Source: Dimorphilus gyrociliatus | Lineage: Eukaryota; Annelida; Polychaeta; Dinophilidae | Length of the DNA: 64,000 nt | Reading direction: 5' to 3' | Assembly (NCBI GenBank): GCA_904063045.1 | Contig: CAJFCJ010000009.1 | Span: 1,674,968-1,738,967 of the forward strand | Part shown: positions 21,401 to 33,891 of the stretch, piece by piece | Layout: each line of letters begins with the position of its first letter | Numbering within the stretch: position 1 is the stretch's first letter | Translations under genes and position numbers: made by a program | The notes under the pieces: model-generated | What the model saw: the letters and a program-made list of their open reading frames with translations, nothing else | Databases searched by the model: none | Told to the model about the DNA's origin: nothing

Positions 21401-24400
21401 ATTTTGTAAGGAATTCGAATCATCAGGAGAATTTAGAGATTATCTAGGCAGTTTATTAACTCATGTTAAAGAATTAAAACTTTTAACAAAAGGAGATATT
21501 ACTGATCAAAAGGGAATTGAATATTTTACTGTATTGGACGAAATGCCAACTCAAATTCTTGGACGTTTAATATTTAATGAACAAATTGCTCCATTAAAAT
21601 TGGCAACAGTTGCAAATAAGTTAAATGTCAATTTGACAAGAGTACTTGTCAATAATTGCTGTCCGTTTGTTCCATCAAAGTTTGAGTTACCTAAGAAAAC
21701 TTTAGCCAGGATAATATTCGATTCTAATTATGAAAATAAGAGATTGGAAGATAGAACTAGTACAATTGTTAAAGATTGTCTTTTTCAAATTATTCAACTC
21801 ATGAAGAAGGATAATAAAGAGTATCACGATTTGAGTTCTTTGCACGAATTTTCGAAATCTAATGAAATATGGAAGATTTTAGAAAGAACTAAAATATTAA
21901 AATATTCTCAATTGATTTTTTATGATAAGGATGATGAAATTGCATTTTGGATTAATTTGCATAATTTATTAATATTTGAATCTATTTTATTCGAATTAAA
22001 GGTATCTTTTTGTCTAATTTTATGAATATTCATTTTATTGATTATCCATAATCTTTTCCCTCTATCTATCTTTAGAATTGCGATTCGATTAAAAGTTTCG
22101 AAGATACTCCTCTTAAAAGAGAAATATTCGATTATTTGTATAGTTATGCTCTACCAAAATACGGCATTCTCAGGTAATTAGTTCATAAATTTCATTTACA
22201 TATTCATAAAATTAATTTAAATATTTAAATGCAGCTTAGCCGAAATGCGAATGATTTTAAATAGCTTAAAAAAGAAGTCCCACTACGCCCTGCTGAATGG
22301 GAAACTTTCTGGTCCTGCAGCTGCAGTTTTCTCTGGGAATATGATTAGAAATCATATAAGAACTTTTATCGAAGAATATCTAGATACATCCATACAAGTA
22401 AATTCATCTAATAGAGTTATGAAAATTCCAGATGTTTTATACGAAATGATTGATGATATTGAAGAGTTTATTAAGAAACATTCATCAAAACTAAAAGTAC
22501 TATTTGATGATCCAAAAACGAAAAAGAAACAAAGTTCCTGGACTTTTGAAACGTATCAATTGAGTAGAGAAGTTGGTATTAAATTTACTTTTGACGTCTG
22601 TCAGAATAAGTCATCGGAGAGGAGATGGTCATCACTGCCAAATATTAATGAAAATTCTTGGGAAGGGTCAACTGGAGAACCGTCAACAAGTCCCAAATAC
22701 GCTTTAACACCACCAATTCTAGAATACTTGAAACAGTCGTCGAGCGTTGTTCCAACATTAGTAAGCTTATTATGTTCGGATGATCTTGACGATATTCAAT
22801 ACGATATGGATGAATCATATTTTGGTAACGTTTCTTCAGAAGAATTAGGTAGAAATGAAGACGATCTACGAAGATATAGATATAGAACTCTAATAGGAGA
22901 GTTTGATATTTTAGAACGTTTCCTTCTTGTACATTCCGCTCCTCTTATAGTTCATACTTTATCAAATGATCAAAGTAGCGATGTTATCCAGTGTATAACG
23001 AGAATGAATATGACGGAAAATGTAAGAAAATCATTCCTCTCTTCGAATTTATCAAATGATTATATTGAAGTTGTCGATTACGTTTTAAATAATGCTCTAC
23101 GAAAGGAAAAATATGCTCAAGTCGTCAGAATCATTGATGAACTATCACCTTTAACTATCCAAAGGAGATCTCATTATAAGACAGTTAAAGATGCTTGCTT
23201 AATTAAATTATTGCAGAAGAGTAACGAAACTGAATCGGCAAGAATCTTTAAACAGATTAATGACAAAGATTTAAGATCCAGAAAATTTATTAAAGAGATT
23301 GATAAATTTAACGATCCAAGGATTATTCTAAATATAATAAAATGGATAGGAGAAGATTCATCGTTCTCTAATGAATTTAGGAATACATTTCAATTGTATT
23401 CCGATATAATGGAATGTTCAAAAAACTATGAAAATTGGAAAGATATCGAAAAGGATTGTATTGATAATGATGAGGATATTCTTTGTTTATTACTTAATGC
23501 TGAGAAAATAACATCGGCCTATAATTTTGCGTCATTATTTAATTTATCAAAAGAATTACGAATGGTAAGTGTTAATTGGCTTAATTAACTATTTTCGTAT
23601 ATAAAGTATACAGTATATAAAAGATAACTTTAACTTAATCCTATAGAAAATTGATGTTAAACAAATGGAGATTATAATGCGAGAAGATCGCCTTTGGGAG
23701 TTATCCGCATCGCAGGTAAATCAATATTATATTTCTTAAGAAATCTATAGATTATCGTTTAAATCTTTATCCCTATTTCACAGCATCTTACAAGCATCTT
23801 TGAAAGAGATCAAGCGGTATGCGAAAATGTTTGTTATTATTTCATAGAAAATCTGGACAATAAGGAACATGCCGCTTTCGTAATAAACTTTTTAATTGAT
23901 TTTTTCAAAGATGATCTCTCCGAAATTGTTTTGGAAAGATTGCAAAAAACTTTAGAAGGATGTCAGGTTGTATACGGTTTAACGTACAATAGACGACTAT
24001 AAGTAACGTCTCTATTTGTCCTTTAAAGGCTCTACTATGCTTGCCTTTTAAACTTCGGCGATACTATGAACATCTTATAACTGAACCACTGTTAATTATT
24101 GAACAGTTGTTGCTAAACGTCAGAGTGCGTATAGTACTGTATATACAGTATACTTATTGTATATGATTGTATATTTAAATTATATTAATTCCATATAAAT
24201 AATGCTAGATGGATTGGATAGAAACTATACTTAAATCTACCAATTGGAGTCCTGAGCAGATAAGAATCTGTGATCAATTATTAATCGATTATGCTGGAAA
24301 ATCTTTAACAATACCAAATACGGATTCTTGCTCGGAAAGTGAATCAAGTAAGCCCTTTTTAAACAATTATCATATTAGATAAGTGTGTATCCTTATCTTT

Positions 24401-27017
24401 TTTTGCTTTTTAGTTATATCTGGAGCTTATTCGAGAAGAACTAGAGTTGAGGATTCAAGCACTCGTAATATTTTATCATTTATATTATATCTTTATGATA
24501 TTATTTCTTTCCTATCTAGGTTCTCCATCATTTACTATACCATCAGTAGCTCCTTCAATTGATCAATGGATACCTGATTCAGCAACTACTGTTTGTATGA
24601 TATGTAACGCTAGATTTACAATGGTATAAATTTTTACTTTATATTCAATTGCTAATTAATTTTATTCAAGTAAAAAATCTGTTTCCATAGTTTGTTAGAC
24701 GTCATCATTGTAGACGTTGCGGAAGAGTAATTTGTTCAACTTGCTCATCAAAAAGGATGAAACTTGGAGATGGCGAAGAATTGGTTAGAGTTTGCGACGA
24801 TTGCGCAGAATTACTGTCCAACGATCCAGTTAAAGTTGAAATATGTGATAATATTAGTGATTTTGCTCCAAATATGTACAAATTATCGATAAATGAACTT
24901 GAAAATGAGATGCTACGGAAGAAGTTTCAATACGAATTCGTAAGTATATAAAATATATATTAATATTTCACCTTGTGATATGAAATTATACGCTTTCAGG
25001 CTCCAAGTTCATCTCTATGTATAACTATATTAAAACTGGTTCAAAACAAACAACAAAGTGTCAAAACTTTAGTAGAATTGGCGAAAAATGTCTCTCAAAT
25101 GTTAAGACCATTAAAGAATGGTCAACGTAATCCTGAGATTGATTATAGTTTTGTTATAGATGTTATTAAAAGTTTACTTTTCGAGGCTAAAGTTCAACAA
25201 AATACGCTTGAAATACCTATTGGAAACGATATTGAATTGCATTTAACAAGCTTCGATTTATTAAACTCGTTAGTCCTTTCAAACTGCCCTATAATACCTA
25301 GTTTACATCAATTAGTTGGACCAAAGCAAGTCTCTAGTTTCAGGGACGATCTGGTCAAAAAGGAAAGATTTGTCTCTGCTCTAGAAGTGTCCGGAAAATT
25401 CGGACTAGATTCTAATCTTGTATGGTTATCTTGGGGTTTGGCAAATATTGTTGGAGGTTTTCTAGAGGAGGCTCGCAATAAATTAAAAAAGTGCCTTAAA
25501 AAAGTAACAAATAGAGCCGTCCAATCAAATGGCATAATTTTACAGCAGATTGTTGAAAATTTACAAAAGTACGAAAATAGATTGCAACTAAAAGAGGCTG
25601 TTCATTTAACAAATTGGAAAGATCTTCTAGTTGATGATGTTAAGCCAAAGAATACCGATTCGGAAAATTCTAGAGAATGTCTATTCTACTTAACAAATTA
25701 CGGATCACATTCCGATATTATAAAATATTTCATGAATATGCGAGATGTAAGAAAAGCTGTTTTATACATTGTTGAACACAAGTGCTCAAGCCAGATATTT
25801 GTTGAAAATGTCCTTATGAAAGCAAATTCTACAGGATTAATAAATAATATGAAGAAAGAATTAAGAAGTATTGATTCGAGTAGATGGAGTCAATACATTA
25901 CTGAATCGTGTAAATATTGTCAACAGCAGAGAATGTTCAATCTACTGTACGATTTGCAGATTTTCATTAAGGTAGTATTCACATTTATTCTATCAATACT
26001 CATTTTCTAATTTAATCTCCCACTATAAACGAAATTAGGATCATATAAGAGCAGCTATGACTTGTTCTTCATGCTTATTCACTCAAACTCCACCTGATAA
26101 GAAGTTAGATTATGGAGTTTTATACAATCGACTTCACTATCTTACAACTGCCATTAAGCACCTTAAAGACTATCGAGAACAAAATCAATCCGGAAGATCT
26201 AGTGGATCCTCATCCTTGATTCTAGATATGACTTATCAAGAAGTGAAAAAGTAAGAATAATCAATAAATTAATCAATAAAATTAATATACAATATTTTGC
26301 AGGTTTTCAACAACGATTACTTTACAGATTGAAGTAACTAAACTATTTCAAATATACCTTGAAAAAGTACAACAACTGCAGAAAGATATCCAACCTAAAA
26401 CGTGTTCAACCCTTCTAGGAAGTACAAGAATGCAGTCCGATGTTGTTTGCATAATTTTATTATGCGGTAACAATATCAATGATGGGTTTGGATTAGCTTT
26501 TAGAATTATTCAAGAATTACGTTTAGACGCTGATACTATTTATAAAAGAGTTGCCGAGCATTTATGCATTAATCACAAATATTCAGAGATAAGGCAATTT
26601 CTCTCCTGCATTAAAGATTCTGGTTTAACTTCATTTCAATCATTAGATTCTGTTATTTTGGCCTGCATTAAAAATCTCACTAAGTTGAATACTGCAAAAG
26701 ATGTTCGTATCAGTAATTGAATTATTTTCAAAATAGTTGTTGTTATTAATTTAATTGTTACATTTTTCTACTTTTAGATAAAAGAAGCTGAAAGTCTAAT
26801 GAGTGATATGAAAACTGAAAAATTAAAAATAGATGCTTACATTTATTGCGGTAAATTAAAGGCTGCATACTTACTTGCAGTCAAATTAAACCAGCTGCAA
26901 GATATTTTGGAAATTGCTAAAATAGCTGAAAAAACTGGTCAAGTATCTGTTAAAAATATATGCGAAGAATACTTAAAGAAAAAGGGAATAACTAGACCAT
27001 CATCACATGATAATTAA
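18486..27017 (+). CDS. ZFYVE26: spastizin (ZFYVE26/SPG15), FYVE-domain protein
   Basis: Sixteen exons join in phase to 2,512 residues (human 2,539): 18486-19427, 19494-19658, 19713-22001, 22076-22173, 22235-23564, 23647-23715, 23784-23966, 24029-24124, 24209-24347, 24414-24464, 24520-24623, 24691-24939, 25000-25971, 26039-26250, 26303-26702, 26778-27017. A FYVE finger at about residues 1800-1865 has WIPDSATTVCMIC, RRHHCRRCGRVICSTCS and RVCDDC, keeping the R(R/K)HHCR motif for phosphatidylinositol 3-phosphate. The rest is helical, as in the human protein. Spastizin with spatacsin (SPG11) and the AP-5 adaptor acts in late-endosome and lysosome reformation. The 54-nt intron 19659-19712 is in frame and stop-free. 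The donor of exon 15 (GTTCGT) is chosen on phase. A near-full-length match makes it an orthologue rather than another FYVE protein. Confidence 0.95.
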
Positions 27018-27165
27018 TATTTATACATATTTGTTAATTCAACTGATTTATATTAAACTTTAAGAGCTTAAAAGTTCTTTTATAAGAATAGACGTTCAGT
27101 GCTTTTTTATGTATATATATTTCCTGATTTTACAAATTATAAAAATATTAAATTATGAATAAATA

Positions 27166-28026
27166 CTATGCAAGGAAGCCAACAATCGGTGCATTTTTTG
27201 CTTCTGATAGCTTTGAAATTAATGTTTTATTTAGTTCCATTCCAACTTTTCGACAATGTTCATACATTTCAAGAACGCTACTTTCTTGTAAACTACCGGA
27301 ACATTTTTTCTGAGATGCAGTTATCATACCATCTTTTCTTACGGCGGAGACGATTTTTGCCATTGTACAGGCACTTTCTTTAGCTGTCGCATCGACGACG
27401 TGACCTTTACCCAATTTACAAATTGAAACAAATATTGGACAGTTTTCTGTTGACATGATTATATAATCAGATGGGTTATCGGTGAGCTCTACTTCCGACT
27501 GCCCCTTTTCACTCATCTTTATTAGAACTTTCGGTATTTCTGTATCATATAAAGCAGATTTTACAGCTAGAGAGACGGCGTCTAAAATATTTCCACCGTT
27601 GCGAAGAATAAGAACATCAATATAGAGATGCCAACACTGCTCTCCTGGAATTAGACCTAATATTTGCAAATCAAGACAAGATTTATTTGAGTAAGCTTTC
27701 GATAGAAATTCTGAAATCTCTATTTCCAAGTCATCTCCACCTCTGCCTTCCCATTCAGTACCCGCGTTGGCGGAACAATCCACATTGAATATTATTTTAC
27801 CCTCGTTAGGTCTTCCTGGGTCAGGTTCACCTATTTCACATTTGACACCGGCTAGAACATCGGAATTCCCTAACTTTATTCTTGAAGATCCATTTGCATT
27901 TGGAACGACACTTAATTCAAGATCTATAGTTCGATAGTCATCGGGAGCTCTACCATCTTCACGAATTCCTTCTTCTATACCATGTGTTAAAAAAATCTTT
28001 TCAGATTTTGACAAAATTACATCCAT
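27166..28026 (-). CDS. EXOSC7: exosome complex component RRP42 (EXOSC7)
   Basis: A single exon encodes 286 residues (human 291). The sequence follows human EXOSC7 throughout: LSKSEKIFLTHGIEEGIREDGRAPDDYR, NEGKIIFNVDCSANAGTEWEGRGGDDL, LYIDVLILRNGGNILDAVSLAVKSAL, GHVVDATAKESACTMAKI, and the terminal VGFLA (human VGFLG). It is an RNase PH-fold subunit of the nine-membered ring of the RNA exosome, which is catalytically inactive in animals and feeds RNA to DIS3/EXOSC10 in nucleus and cytoplasm. The start codon lies only 109 nt from the divergently oriented tetraspanin gene. The stop codon is about 150 nt from the convergent ZFYVE26 stop. Confidence 0.97.
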   Translation of the reverse strand: MDVILSKSEKIFLTHGIEEGIREDGRAPDDYRTIDLELSVVPNANGSSRIKLGNSDVLAGVKCEIGEPDPGRPNEGKIIFNVDCSANAGTEWEGRGGDDLEIEISEFLSKAYSNKSCLDLQILGLIPGEQCWHLYIDVLILRNGGNILDAVSLAVKSALYDTEIPKVLIKMSEKGQSEVELTDNPSDYIIMSTENCPIFVSICKLGKGHVVDATAKESACTMAKIVSAVRKDGMITASQKKCSGSLQESSVLEMYEHCRKVGMELNKTLISKLSEAKNAPIVGFLA

Positions 28027-28135
28027 TTAAAATGAATATATTTAAATGAGTAGCGCACGTTTTTCTATAGTAAAAATGGCGGCATAGTCTGGTACAGTAT
28101 TCAGTTTAGCATACGCGCAGAATAAAGTGGCGAAG
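28027..28135. promoter_or_regulatory. short bidirectional promoter with a YY1-like site
   Basis: Only 109 nt separate the start codons of EXOSC7 (-) and the tetraspanin (+). At 28073-28083 the sequence AAAATGGCGGC matches the YY1 consensus, which is typical of TATA-less housekeeping promoters. Shared control is inference. Confidence 0.55.
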
Positions 28136-29368
28136 ATGGACGATAGCAATGGGAACGCCAAATCTATTAACATTTTTCGGATGATTTTATGGGTTTTTAT
28201 TGTCTTAACATGGGTAAGTAACATATAATTAAAAAATTGTACCGATCTATGCGTTTTCCTCGAGTTAAAAGCTAGATCTCGAAGTTCTTTAAAGTTACCT
28301 GTAATCAATTGTACACCTGGACTGGACGAAATAGTCATCGAAATTATTTAATAAAACTACAGATTTAATTCAATTCTTTATAATTGTCATGGTATTAATT
28401 CAATAGATATTTGGATTAGGGTGCGTAGCGATTGGATTATGGATGTTAATAGATAAAAAGATATCTCAACCATTACAAATATTCAAAAGAAAGCCTGATG
28501 ATAGACACCTCCTAGCAGCACCAGCAGTTCTTTTGACGGCCGGTATCATTATCATAGGTATGGGAGTCTTGGCAATGTTTGGATATATGAGGAATAGTAG
28601 AAAATTATTGACATTGGTAATTATTCTTACTTAGGTTAAAATTTTTATCATTGTTATTCTTTCATTTCATTCTAAAAATAGTATGGTGGTTTACTGTTTA
28701 TCGTTATGCTCTTCGAATTGGTTGTTGGCTTTATGGCTGTTCATTTTGAAGATGAAATCCATTTGTATGTTAAGAAAGGTATGAAAATATCCATCCGGGA
28801 ATACTACGAATATGAAAATAATGTTGGAAAAGCGTGGAATTGGGTTCAAGTGAGATACAAATGTTGTGGAGCAGATTTTTCCAGTGATTATCAAAATAGT
28901 AAATGGTTTGTCAGAGTTAACAAGGGCAACAACATAAATCAAAATAAACAGTACGTACCCAGAACTTGCTGTAGTCTAGCTCAAAATGAAGATCCTAGAA
29001 AAGCGGATACTCAAAATCCGAATATTATCAATTTTCGGAGGTGTCAAGACGAAGCTTTTGGTCAACAACAGGGAGGAGCTAGTTTAAATAATAATGTAAG
29101 TAAATTATATATATATACACTGTATATATACTATATATATACTTTTCAACTTTTTTCAGGGATGTTTTGCACAACTGCTGAATAGAATGGAAAGGATTAT
29201 AACGGCTCTTATGACATTAGGATTAATTGTTGGTCTTTGTCAGGTAAAAAGAAACAATTATAAATATTATCCTATATAATAATTCCTACTTATTACCAAC
29301 TCTCTTAGGTTTTCGGACTGTTAAGCGTTTATGTTGTTGTTAAACAATTAAACTCGAAGAAAGCTTGA
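28136..29368 (+). CDS. tetraspanin
   Basis: Five exons (28136-28213, 28407-28616, 28682-29095, 29160-29243, 29309-29368) give 281 residues. Four membrane segments are visible: MILWVFIVLTWIFGLGCVAIGLW, LTAGIIIIGMGVLAMFGY, GGLLFIVMLFELVVGFM, and ITALMTLGLIVGLCQVFGLLSVYVVV. The large extracellular loop between the third and fourth segments carries the hallmark YKCCG, then RTCCS, a RRCQ and a GCF, six cysteines in all. Tetraspanins organise membrane microdomains with integrins and other partners. The subfamily is not resolved. The long loop (about 140 residues) and a very short C-terminal tail (NSKKA) are normal features. The gene is divergent to EXOSC7 with a probable shared promoter, and a poly(A) signal AATAAA lies at 29639-29644. 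Confidence 0.9.
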
Positions 29369-29796
29369 TAAATAACTATCACCTTTTTATTGACTTTTTT
29401 AAATTTAATGTATATTGTTTTATCAGAAATAACATACTTTTATACTGATTGTTACATTCTTAATTTCCTTTTTTTTTTTCCTTCAATCGCCTTCCAATAT
29501 TTAAGGATTATATTATTGATTTTAGATTATTAATTGTATATATATATATATATATTTATGTATATATACATACGTTAGTATGTCAGCATATGTGTATACT
29601 TTATGCATAAAGTATTTAATCTCTCTTTTCCGTATTTTAATAAATAAAAAGTTTTTTTTAAGTCTGAATTGTACACATTTCTAAAAATAGCTATATTTTC
29701 ATTTATCATGGATATAAATATATAATAGTATCATATTATCTTCCCAGAGGAAATGAGACAGAATATAATGAATTAGGATAATCTTAACAAATAGTT
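29369..29796. other. convergent spacer with a TA microsatellite
   Basis: This is the 3' flank of the tetraspanin and kizuna genes, which converge. It holds a short TA repeat at about 29537-29570 and an AATAAA at 29639-29644 (+). No coding sequence is seen. Confidence 0.5.
29537..29570. repeat. TA dinucleotide repeat
   Basis: Near-perfect TA repeats with one TT and one TG interruption lie in the tetraspanin 3' UTR. Confidence 0.8.
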
Positions 29797-32700
29797 TTAT
29801 CTGTAAAAATCATCATTTTCGAAATCGTCGTCGTCGTCAGCCTTGCTCTGGCCAGTGTTGATTTTTTCCATGTCTTCATCGGTATCACTATCGTTAAACA
29901 ATTCTAAGAAACAAACACGATGAAAATGGATTAATTAAAATGACTTATTTGCTTATTGGAAAATCTTACTATTCTTATTTGATGACAAAGAAGCCAATGG
30001 ATTTATTTTTTGCTTAGCTGGTTGAGATGTTGTCCTAGGCGTTCTTGGTGTTATCGGCGGAGGGCTGCGGGGGCTGACCGAGAAAGTTGAGGTAGCAGAT
30101 GATCTAGGTTCGTCTTTGTGTTTGAGTTCGATAGACTCAGATGTCGGTTTACTCCTTGAATATGACTTTGTTTGGTTTTTATATTACAAAATTTAATTTA
30201 CAACTTACTGAACAGCTCTTATTGCTTTCTCTAAACTATCTTCTGAACTATCGTCACTAATATCACCTGCCGATTGCAAAGTTCCACTTCCTGTTAGCAA
30301 TAATCTATTTCGTTGGTAGGCATCAGCTGAAAAATAAAATAACAAAATGAGAAAAACTTTTGGTTTAATTGTAATATGTAATTTTACATAAAGCATTTTC
30401 CTGAGCTCCAGAAGACTGCAGGCTGGATTGTGTAGTTTGCGTTTGCAATCCAATTGGAGGCTCGGGATCTTCTTCAATCAAATTCTCTTGAAGAGCTAAG
30501 TTTGGAACTAGTATTTAAGAAAGTAGAAGAAATCGAGTTGAAAATAGAAAAGCAAACAGAAAGCGATACTAGACAAACCAGGGGATTTTGAGGTTCGTGG
30601 CCTAGGGGAAACTAACAAAATATTATCAACCGCTTCCGCTGAATCCGGTGTAGAAACTACATTATTCGGATTTGAAGCCTTTACCAAAGCTTCCAGTAGA
30701 TTAATAGCCTGTGTAAAAAAGCATTTAAGGAACAAGCACCAATAAAAACCATTTCTTATAATAATAATAATAAAACCTGCCCAAGATAAATCTACAACTA
30801 CAACTTTGCTTTAAAAAAAACAACAGCAAATTGAATATTTACTTTGACGCCTACTTAAAAGGTTACAACATTCGGTTTCGAATCTTTTTAAACTGTTCTC
30901 GCAAGAAGCTATATAACATGAGACGACGTCATTAAATTTATGATTATCGTTAAAAGTTGATCCTCCGTATCCGGAATCACTTGTTATATCCTGCAAGTCC
31001 ATTAAATCATCTGAAGCCTTTGAAGCAGCTTCGTCTAACAAAACTTCAGTTATTTTTGACAATGTCAAAACACTTAATCGGTCCTTGGGTATTCCTGATA
31101 AAATTATATCAAAAGAGTCGGTTGCAAACGTTGTTTGACGCCCTCTTCTCTGCTCTTCGACGGTTATTAAGTTTGTTTGACAAGCAAAATCCTTCTTGAC
31201 CGATGTGTCAATTAAATCTTTCAATAGCTTTTCTGCCTACTTTTCTCTTATAGAAGGATATGTAATTATCTAAAAATCTTACCTTTCGCTCTAAATCCAG
31301 AGTTACTCCTGATCTTAGTAAATGACCAGCAAACGTCTGAGCCAGAACATTTGGCTTCATAAATTTATAAAGCGTTAAATGCATAAAATGTTCCCAAAGA
31401 TTTTGCCATAAAGCTCTTGAAGGTTCATCTATAAATTTCCTGTTAAGTGTATTAATAGTTTATTTGAAGTTAGAGCGAGAATTAAAAAGGTATCTGCAGT
31501 TACCTGACACTTTCATAAGTTTTTTCTATAGGTGGGTTTTTAACAAGCTTATCCGACCATAGATAACCTCCTTCTAAATTTTGTACAATGGCCGGTAATT
31601 GATCCAGTATTATGGAAGACAACTTTTCAGGTGTAATTCTATCATCTACCAAACCAGAGGCTCCTTTATCTGCGTTAATTAACAATTCTCTTCGTTCACT
31701 TTCATCTACATGCAATCCAGCTTTATAGAACATTTGACGAGGATGAGCTTGAGGTAAAATGTAATTTAATTCCTCGAGCATTCTGAAGAAGCCCTGCAAT
31801 GTTACTTTTTCCGGAGGGACTGATGAAAGTCTTGGCGAAATTGGATAAATATCCTCTGTCGTTCTTTCAGGTGAGAAACGGCTATCACTGGCAGAACTAC
31901 CGTCTTCATCTATAATTGAACGCCTGGGTTGAGGTGCTGGAATAGGAGGAGTAGTTTTAACATTCTTCATTTCTTTTTTAGAAACTTCAATGCGCATGGG
32001 AGGTGGATCTTTCGCTGAGCTCTCTTCATCAGCATCATCGTAATCATCCAAAGTCGTTGAATCCCTGGGGGCTACTGGAGATTTAGAATATGTTTGATTT
32101 TTCTGTTGTTCGTAATACGCAAAATCTTCTGATCTTCTCTTCTTATCTAATTCATAGGTATCATTCATTGTCTGATTCCCTTGAGGCAGTTTTTGTTCCT
32201 CTAGTCTATCTCCGACATATTGATTACGTACTAATTGCTGATGATACTGATACTGCAGAGATTCTTGTTGTTGAGGACGATACGCCTGTTGTTGTTGCGG
32301 AGGATGGTACGGCTGTTGTTGTTGCGGAGGATTAAACGGTTGTTGTGAATGATAAGGATATTGTTGTTGCTGTTGCTGTTGCTGCTGCTGCTCTTGCTGT
32401 TGGTGTTGATATTGCTGTTGACTTTGAATAAACGACTTTGTAGGCATATTGTAATGAGAATGTTCTATCAATTCTATATTTCTCTGATGGCTTTCCATTT
32501 TCATTTTCTCTTGTTGCTATTGAAAAAAGAATTTTTATCGAATGTAAAAATAAAAAAGCTTTTTTAAAATTCAAAATCCAACCTCCTTGTCTAATTCTTT
32601 ATGCTTCTTCCATTCTTCAACATTATCCTTCCATCTCGGATACAAACTTTCGATATAATCTTCATACTGCTCCTATATATACATAAGTATAAATTTAAAA

Positions 32701-33267
32701 AATAAAAATTGAAGGTACAAGAAAGAGCCGGGGGGCGAAAGATGCACACAAAGACTTACCTTCATTTGTCTTAGTTTTTCAGAACGCACATCAAATAAAT
32801 TAATCTGTTCTTTAATTTGATCAAACTTTTGTAAAAGTTGAGTATTTCTTTGTTTACTACGCTGTTCATTCTCACATACTTCTTTCCATTTAGCCTGCAA
32901 TTTTGCAGACCTCAATCGATTGCTATGGACAATTGTTTTCCTTCAAATTAAAGATAAATAAATGCAAAATGTTCATAGCTTACATTCTTCTATCAGAATT
33001 AAGATAAGAATTTAGCTGCTTTTCCATGTCCAATCGTGCTTTTTCTCTAAAAGATTATTCTCAGTTCAGAATACATGTTCAAACACATCACATTGAAAAT
33101 TTAAACATAGAAAAAATAACTAAATCAAATTCTCAATTAGATTTAAATTTATTAAAACTTATTAAAAAGAAATAGAAGTAATAATATTCTTAAATTTCAT
33201 ACTGATCATGCTTTTTATCCTGCAATGACTTTATTTTTTCACAATATTGAAGACTGAGCGAAGCCAT
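29797..33267 (-). CDS. KIZ: kizuna (KIZ), centrosomal protein
   Basis: The gene spans about twelve exons and 870 residues (human 673). The N-terminal coiled coil reads EKARLDMEKQLNSYLNSD, then RSAKLQAKWKEVCENEQRSKQRNTQLLQKF, matching human KKRLDLEKKLYEYNQSD and VKLKNYLKEICESEKKAHTRNQEYLKRF. A very Gln-rich segment at 32265-32415 contains long Q runs and PPQQQQ(P/A)Y repeats. Near the C-terminus SDAYQRNRLLLTG matches human TEAYQLLKKA, and the protein ends DDDDDFENDDFYR (human DDSDDFYD). Kizuna stabilises pericentriolar material at spindle poles and is a PLK1 substrate; human mutations cause rod-cone dystrophy. One join is unresolved: the exon at 31236-30843 ends in phase 1, but the exon from 30708 reads openly in phase 0, so a different acceptor (about 30689) or a micro-exon is needed. 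Confidence 0.85.
32265..32415 (-). repeat. KIZ: polyglutamine-coding tract
   Basis: On the minus strand this stretch encodes runs of up to ten glutamines followed by two to three copies of a proline-glutamine unit (NPPQQQQPY, HPPQQQQAY). Codons are a CAA/CAG mixture, so it is less prone to slippage than a pure CAG run. Confidence 0.85.
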
Positions 33268-33891
33268 CCCGGTAAAATACACACCTTTACCAGTTTTTAA
33301 AAAATATAAAAATATAAACAATCCATATAAATGTTCCAAATTCATACAAGCAAAAAATCAATGAAAACTTGAATGACACTATATATATATTAAGTTAAAA
33401 ATAACTATTTTTAGCTATTAAAGACTTTGCATTTCATTTTTAAAGATAAAAATGAAAATCGAAGTTGTTAAAAATAGAACCCAACTGTTAAAATTAATAG
33501 TAATATATATAGAAACGTGTAATAACCCGAATAAACTACTAATTAAAAAATATGTTCTCTTTTTCTGTAAAAAAAAAACAAAAGCAAATTATTGTTTTTA
33601 TATATTGCATAGTAACAATGAAAAGGTGAGTATAAAAACCTTTATAGGTTAACCGTGTAAATAGAGTAATTATCCCTCGGCTGGAAAACTAACTGCTTTT
33701 TCTATTATAAAATAAATAAATAAAACTATGAAAGGCAAAGAAATGTATCTTCTTGTTCTTTAAATAACTTAAACTACAATACGGAAAAGTTAAATTTGTT
33801 ATTTTGGATGAAGAGTTTGATTAGATTTTGCTTATACCTAGAAAATTTTAAATATATATCCATTACATTTTCAAACATCTGTGTAAATATT
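33268..33891. other. spacer between kizuna and the ADAM gene
   Basis: This AT-rich divergent spacer has no recognised element. Open frames such as 33452-33652 have no homology I can identify and are rich in low-complexity Lys and Asn, so they are not called. A longer N-terminal extension of the ADAM frame from 33808 is possible. Confidence 0.35.

Noticed and set aside
33452-33652. Plus-strand open frame rich in Lys and Asn
   Set aside because: Composition is what AT-rich non-coding DNA gives; no homology or neighbours support it.
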